Source of the DNA: JBMYXZ01 sp049608925
GTDB taxonomy: Bacteria > Pseudomonadota > Alphaproteobacteria > JAGOMX01
NCBI GenBank assembly: GCA_049608925.1
Contig: JBMYXZ010000043.1
Coordinates: 1-11,417 of the forward strand
Reading direction: 5' to 3'
DNA: 11,417 nt
The position numbers were made by a program, and so were the translations under genes. Shown one piece after another: positions 7,039-11,417 of the stretch (the stretch's first letter is position 1; every line of letters begins with the position of its first letter). The notes under the pieces are model-generated. The model saw only the letters and a list, made by a program, of their open reading frames with translations, ran no database searches and had not been told where the DNA came from.

Positions 7039-7156
7039 GTGTCTCTCGCTTATTTTTATTGCATATTAATTAGCTCATGAAAGTATTTAATATTTTATTA
7101 ACAAATTTGATGGGCCGATAGAAAAACCTGACAGAGTTGTGAGGCTATGCAGAGAA

Positions 7157-10100
7157 TTAGAGGCTTTTCCGCCTGGCCCTGAAATTCTCACGTGCCATAA
7201 GCGCACAAGGCGTGACAATTAGCGTCAGTACTGAAGCAAAGAAGACACCGAACACGATCGCAGTTGATAACTGGCGCCACCATTGAGTAGAAGGGGCGCC
7301 ATAGGTGATCTCAGCGCCCAGAAAGTCGATGTTGATGCCTAACATGATAGGCGTTAAACCCAATATGGTTGTAATCTGCGTTAAGATTACGGGCCTTAGA
7401 CGCTGGGCACCCGTGCGTAATATCACCTCTTTGGCGTCTTTTATGCGCTCTCTTAGCCGGTCAAAAGTATCAATCATGATGATGTTGTTACTGACGATAA
7501 TACCTGCCAGCGCGATGATTCCTAGGCCGCCCATCACAATGCCAAAGCGTTGGTTCATAACCAGCAGGCCAATAAAGACACCAATTGTCGACATCACGAT
7601 CGAGCTTAAAACCAGTCCCATGCTAAAAAAGCTGTTGAATTGGGTCACTAAGATAATCGCGATTATAAACAATGCGACCATGAACGCTTTGGCAAGAAAA
7701 TCACCGGTTTCTTTTTTGTCTTCTTCTTCGCCTTTAAATTGAACACTGATGAGCTTGGGGTCAAAGTCCGCTTCAGTTTCCAACCATTGCCGAATTTCTG
7801 TGATCTTTTCATCAGCTGTCACAGAAGGCAATACATCGGCACTGACCTTTAAGGCGCGCTTTGCGTTAATCCGGCGGATGACATTAATCTTGGGCTTTGG
7901 CTGCATGGTGACAAAACTGGAAATAGGTACTAATCCTTGTTTTGTCTGGATGCGAATGCGCTTCAATTGCTCGAGGGTGCGATAGTCCTCGGGGAAGCGC
8001 ACCAGGATATCGATTTCATCTTTGCTGTCATCTGGGCGGAATTCATCAATCTTAATGCCATTGGTGACCAGCCGGATGGTTCCGCCGATTAGGCTGACAT
8101 CGGCCCCAAACTTAGCAGCTTGGGCGCGATCGACGTTAATCTGCCAATCGATACCAGGGAGGGATGCGTTATCCTCGACTGCAGTAACACCATCAAGTGC
8201 CTCCAGAAAGCGCTTAACCTTCTTTGAGGAGGTTTCCAATAGTTCGATATTGTTCGAGCTAAGCTCGACCTCGATAGGCTTATCGGTGGGAGGACCTGGT
8301 TTGTTTTTGCGGATCGCCACGATGATGCCCGGAATATCCGATACACGCTCGAGGATGATCTCGCTGATTTCATCGGCTGTAGGGCGCTTCTGCCAATCGA
8401 TGTACTCAACGGTTATTGCCCCTATGACATCTTCGCCCCGGGGTGGCCCTTTCCTGCGAGACCGGCTAGATACTTCGGTGTTGGTATACACAGATGTGAA
8501 ATACGGCAGATCAAGAATGCGATCTTCAACGCGTTTGACCAGCGCATCACGTTCTTCCACGGATAAGTTGCCGCGTGCATGCACTTCAATAGCCGAGGTA
8601 TTAGGCTCAACATTGGGGAAGAATTCAACACCACGACCAAAAGTTGCGTAGATGAATAGAATCGCAATTAGCAAAACAACCGTGCCCAGCATGATTTTCC
8701 AGGGGTGTTCTAGAGCGCGTTCAAGGATTTGAATATATGTTTGTGTGTGACCTTTGACGTCTTTTAGGTCTCCTACTTCACTGGCAGCAATGCTTTTGCG
8801 CTCTTCGATGTTTTGCTCGGATGCTTTACCAAAGATGGCCCCCAAAGTTGGAATGAAAATCAATGCCATCAGCATAGACGCGGTTAAAGTTGCCAGCAGG
8901 GTAATGGGCATGAACTTCATGAATTGTCCCACCACGCCGGGCCAGAAAAGCAAGGGCATAAACACGGCCAAGATTGTTGATATCGAGGAAATCACTGGCC
9001 ATGTCATGCGCTTGGCGCCTTGCGAGAATGCTTGCACACGGTCCAGGCCTTCGGCCATTTTACGATCGGCGTATTCTACGACGATAATGGCGCCATCAAC
9101 TAACATTCCGACGGCCAGAATCAGGCTGAACAACACGACGATATTCATGGTCAACCCTAGCCATTGTAAAACCAGCGTGCCAATCAAGAAGGATCCAGGA
9201 ACAGCAACGCCGACTAAAAGGGCGGATCTGCCGCCTAAGGACGTCATGATGACGACCATGACCAGCAATATGGCGATGATCAAACTGTTTTGCAGGTCTC
9301 CCACCATATCTATGATCTTATCGGATTCATCCTGGGAATAGGTGATATGGAGGTGATCCGGCCATTCCTGGCGTACTTCTTCTGTAATTTTGCGGGCGGC
9401 TGCCACGGTGTCGATAATGTTTTCACCAGTTCTTTTCACGACTTCAAGGGCTACTGCGGGTTGACCCATTTCACGTGCATAGCCTTCGCGATCTTTAAAG
9501 GTGCGCCTGACGGATGCAACATCCGAGAATTTCACAACCGCATCGCCTTGTACCTTCAACGGCAGGTCAAACAAGTCTTGGGCAGATTGTATGAGGCCAG
9601 GCACTTTTATGGCCATGCGCCCCGTGCCTGTATCAATATTGCCTGCTGAAATCAAACGATTGTTGCGTGTGACAAAAAACAATACATCCTCGATTGAAAA
9701 GCCATATCCTTCCAGTTTGATAGGATCGATGACAATCTCAACGGCTTCTTCTTGCTCGCCAACAATGTTGACTTCCAGGACTTCTGAAACTTCCGCCTCA
9801 ATTTCATCCTGCAGCTCGCGTGCCATACGATAAAGCGTACGTTGTGGAATCTGCCCAGACATGGACACAACCAACACAGGGAAGTGACTTAGATTGATTT
9901 CTTGCAGGACGGGTTCGTCACTTTCATCCGGCAGGTCAGGTTTGACCTCGTCAATTTTATCACGCACATCTGCCTTGGCTTTTTCCACATCAAGGCCAGC
10001 GTGGAATTTCAGCAAAACCACACCGCCGCCCAACCTGGCTGTGGAGCTCATTTCTTTGACGCCTTCAATAGACTGTACTTTTTGTTCTACAGGCCGAATC

Positions 10101-10291
10101 AGCAAGCGTTCTGCATCTTCAGGAGATATGCCCTCGTGATTTAACGAGATAATCAGCATAGGAATGCGAACGTCAGGAGTAGACTCTCTCGGAATAGATG
10201 TATAGGCCCCAAAGCCCATAAACATCAGCAGCACCAAGATCATCAAGACCGTGCGAGCAGATTTTATGGACCAATCGATTGGGTTAGCCAT
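7157..10291 (-). CDS. RND efflux pump inner-membrane permease (HAE-1/AcrB type)
   Basis: This is a 1044-residue proton-driven resistance-nodulation-division transporter that works with a membrane fusion protein and an outer-membrane channel to expel compounds across the envelope. The layout is typical: TM1 at about 12-30 followed by GAYTSIPRESTPDV, a first periplasmic domain, TM2-6 at about 335-485, TM7 at about 533-550, a second periplasmic domain, and TM8-12 to the C-terminus. TM4 carries AVGMLVDGAIIVVE, keeping the key Asp (399) but with Gly where AcrB has a second Asp (D408). TM10 has SNNIIMID (Asn935-Asn936) instead of the AcrB lysine, as in several RND subgroups. RPVILTQ in TM11 is conserved. 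The frame extends one TTG codon further, but ATG 10289-10291 fits better and overlaps the upstream stop as ATGGCTAA, with GGTGA upstream. The overlap implies translational coupling to the fusion protein. Substrates cannot be predicted. Confidence 0.94.
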   Translation of the reverse strand: MANPIDWSIKSARTVLMILVLLMFMGFGAYTSIPRESTPDVRIPMLIISLNHEGISPEDAERLLIRPVEQKVQSIEGVKEMSSTARLGGGVVLLKFHAGLDVEKAKADVRDKIDEVKPDLPDESDEPVLQEINLSHFPVLVVSMSGQIPQRTLYRMARELQDEIEAEVSEVLEVNIVGEQEEAVEIVIDPIKLEGYGFSIEDVLFFVTRNNRLISAGNIDTGTGRMAIKVPGLIQSAQDLFDLPLKVQGDAVVKFSDVASVRRTFKDREGYAREMGQPAVALEVVKRTGENIIDTVAAARKITEEVRQEWPDHLHITYSQDESDKIIDMVGDLQNSLIIAILLVMVVIMTSLGGRSALLVGVAVPGSFLIGTLVLQWLGLTMNIVVLFSLILAVGMLVDGAIIVVEYADRKMAEGLDRVQAFSQGAKRMTWPVISSISTILAVFMPLLFWPGVVGQFMKFMPITLLATLTASMLMALIFIPTLGAIFGKASEQNIEERKSIAASEVGDLKDVKGHTQTYIQILERALEHPWKIMLGTVVLLIAILFIYATFGRGVEFFPNVEPNTSAIEVHARGNLSVEERDALVKRVEDRILDLPYFTSVYTNTEVSSRSRRKGPPRGEDVIGAITVEYIDWQKRPTADEISEIILERVSDIPGIIVAIRKNKPGPPTDKPIEVELSSNNIELLETSSKKVKRFLEALDGVTAVEDNASLPGIDWQINVDRAQAAKFGADVSLIGGTIRLVTNGIKIDEFRPDDSKDEIDILVRFPEDYRTLEQLKRIRIQTKQGLVPISSFVTMQPKPKINVIRRINAKRALKVSADVLPSVTADEKITEIRQWLETEADFDPKLISVQFKGEEEDKKETGDFLAKAFMVALFIIAIILVTQFNSFFSMGLVLSSIVMSTIGVFIGLLVMNQRFGIVMGGLGIIALAGIIVSNNIIMIDTFDRLRERIKDAKEVILRTGAQRLRPVILTQITTILGLTPIMLGINIDFLGAEITYGAPSTQWWRQLSTAIVFGVFFASVLTLIVTPCALMARENFRARRKSL

Positions 10292-11351
10292 CAAATGTCA
10301 CCGCATTGACTTTTTGGCCGTCAATGACATAGTCTTGCCCGTTGATTATCAATTGTATTTGTTCAGGAAGGCCAGAAACCCACAAGCCCTCGCGAGAATG
10401 TTCTGCTACCGTGATGGGGTAGAATTTGACAATACCTGATTCAACTATTTTAACCCCCAAAATCCCCGCATCGTTCAAGGATAAGATAGATGGAGATATC
10501 ATATGCGCTTTGACTTGAGCGGTTGGTGTGTCGACCTCGGCAGTAAGGCCATCTCTTATTCTATGCTCGGGATTATCAAGGGTGAATTCAACTGTGAAAG
10601 TTCGGGTCTCTGGGTGGGCAACGCTGCCTATATAAGTGACGGTTGCTTTCAGACCGTTTTTGCTTGCCAGGCGCACCTTGCCAACACTGCCCATCCTGAT
10701 AAACTGCACGTCTGCTTCGGAAACCTGGGCAACGATATTCAGCGGATGAAGTTCCACTAGCATAGCAACTTGATCGGCAACCTTAACGTAATCCCCTACC
10801 TCGACATAACGTGAATCAACCACACCGGTAAACGGTGCTTTGATGTTCGTGTCTTCAATGTCTGCTTCAATCCTGGCGAGAGAGGCCTCAGCTTTTTTCA
10901 GCAAAGCTTCTGATTCAGCCAACTTAGTTTGCGACTTAAAGGCTTTGGAAACCAGCTTTTTCGCGGCTGTATATTCTATCTCACGTTGCTTTACCAGGGC
11001 TTTTGCCTCTGCAAGTGTCTGTATCTTATCGCGTGGGTTAAGAGATAAGATGGGGGTGCCTTGCTCAACAACGGCGCCTTTTTCTACTAAGACTTTGTCA
11101 ACTTGCCCAGCTACTTCGGCTCGCATGGTAACGCGCCGGTTGGCCTCTGTATGGCCGCGCAGTGTCAATATTGCCTGATGCTGCCTGGCGGTAGAGTTGA
11201 CAATTTCCACGGTGAATAAGTCATCATCCTCGCTGTTGCCCGTGCTGTCTGTACCTTCGGGTATTAACGCACCAGCAACAAACCACAAGATGATTAACAC
11301 AACAGCAGCATACAAAAGCTGCTTACTATCGATATTCTTAAAAGTTTGCAT
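10284..11351 (-). CDS. RND efflux membrane fusion protein (HlyD/AcrA-like adaptor)
   Basis: This 355-residue periplasmic adaptor links the RND pump encoded immediately downstream to an outer-membrane channel. Domains: N-terminal membrane anchor at 12-30 (no lipobox), first half of the barrel-sandwich (lipoyl) domain at about 74-105 (AEVAGQVDKVLVEKGAVVEQG), a short alpha-helical coiled-coil hairpin at about 108-165 rich in Ala, Lys and Glu, the second barrel-sandwich half at 170-200 (IKAPFTGVVDSRYVEVGDYV), beta-barrel at about 203-280, and a membrane-proximal domain to the end. The order and length are standard. ATG 11349-11351 is preceded by TGGGGA. The last codons overlap the pump's start (ATGGCTAA), the usual arrangement for such operons. 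No TolC-type channel gene is in the window; it may lie elsewhere. Confidence 0.93.
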   Translation of the reverse strand: MQTFKNIDSKQLLYAAVVLIILWFVAGALIPEGTDSTGNSEDDDLFTVEIVNSTARQHQAILTLRGHTEANRRVTMRAEVAGQVDKVLVEKGAVVEQGTPILSLNPRDKIQTLAEAKALVKQREIEYTAAKKLVSKAFKSQTKLAESEALLKKAEASLARIEADIEDTNIKAPFTGVVDSRYVEVGDYVKVADQVAMLVELHPLNIVAQVSEADVQFIRMGSVGKVRLASKNGLKATVTYIGSVAHPETRTFTVEFTLDNPEHRIRDGLTAEVDTPTAQVKAHMISPSILSLNDAGILGVKIVESGIVKFYPITVAEHSREGLWVSGLPEQIQLIINGQDYVIDGQKVNAVTFDG

Positions 11352-11358
11352 AATCCCC

Positions 11359-11376
11359 AGTATAGCAGTTCTGCTA
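11359..11376 (-). promoter_or_regulatory. Candidate extended -10 promoter and operator for the efflux operon
   Basis: On the minus strand TGCTATACT (11367-11359) is an extended -10 element (TGn plus TATACT, five of six to consensus) directly upstream of the fusion-protein ATG. Transcription would begin within a few bases of the ATG, so the transcript would be nearly leaderless. The palindrome TAGCAG-TT-CTGCTA (11363-11376) overlaps it and could be the operator of a local repressor, which is common for RND operons. No good -35 is seen. Confidence 0.35.
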
Positions 11377-11399
11377 GTGAATAGTTAGAGGGAATTTTG

Positions 11400-11417
11400 A
11401 TGCCTTTTCCTTCATTG
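11400..11417 (+). CDS. Possible start of a divergent gene, truncated by the window
   Basis: ATG at 11400-11402 is preceded by GAGGGA (11388-11393) with six bases between, a strong ribosome binding site, and the frame (MPFPSL) is open to the edge. It would be transcribed divergently from the efflux operon across a 48-base intergenic region. Divergent neighbours of RND operons are often regulators, but six codons do not allow identification. Confidence 0.4.

Noticed and set aside
7100..7156. Terminator after the RND gene ending in TTTTT
   Set aside because: Only a CCT/AGG three-base stem precedes the T-run.
7305..9341. Several plus-strand open frames of 80-210 codons opposite the RND and fusion-protein genes
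   Set aside because: They are antisense to strongly supported genes, have no recognisable motifs, and show the composition expected of shadow frames.

Overview
The window looks like a piece of a moderately AT-rich alphaproteobacterial genome, probably from a host-associated or intracellular lineage (Holosporales/Rickettsiales-like). This is inferred from the uvrC-pgsA gene pair, palindromic repeats of a CCGCGG type, several secreted proteins without recognisable homology, and visible gene decay (one in-frame nonsense mutation and one interrupted gene). I could not search databases, so the taxonomic placement is tentative.

Almost everything reads on the minus strand. From right to left: a possible divergent plus-strand gene just enters the window at 11400; then a two-gene efflux operon, consisting of a membrane fusion protein (10284-11351) and an RND inner-membrane pump (7157-10291), with the two coding regions overlapping by 8 bases; then a small exported protein of unknown function with an internal duplication (6310-7038). 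Next is a TraB/GumN-family protein broken by a single in-frame TAG (4914-6023), followed 30 bases later by uvrC and pgsA, which overlap. Last is a 574-residue predicted lipoprotein of unknown function (564-2288). Bases 1-563 are non-coding and repeat-rich.

The main points of interest are structural. uvrC is split at a 10-N gap, and both gap edges carry the same 7-base sequence with 47 foreign bases next to one copy; removing the foreign part restores a perfect 620-codon UvrC frame, so the gap probably hides a recent mobile-element insertion. A hairpin with an AACA loop covers the ribosome binding site and start codon of uvrC. A second copy with a compensatory base-pair change lies 1.4 kb away in the intergenic region 6024-6309. 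At the left edge, a 31-base perfect inverted repeat made of CCGCGG palindromes adjoins two diverged tandem copies of a roughly 160-base element. In both copies a short reading frame ends in the same tail and stops inside or at the palindrome.

Functionally the window combines drug/solute efflux (membrane fusion protein plus RND), nucleotide excision repair (UvrC), phosphatidylglycerol synthesis (PgsA), and three envelope or secreted proteins, one of them a pseudogene. No tRNA, rRNA or CRISPR array was seen.
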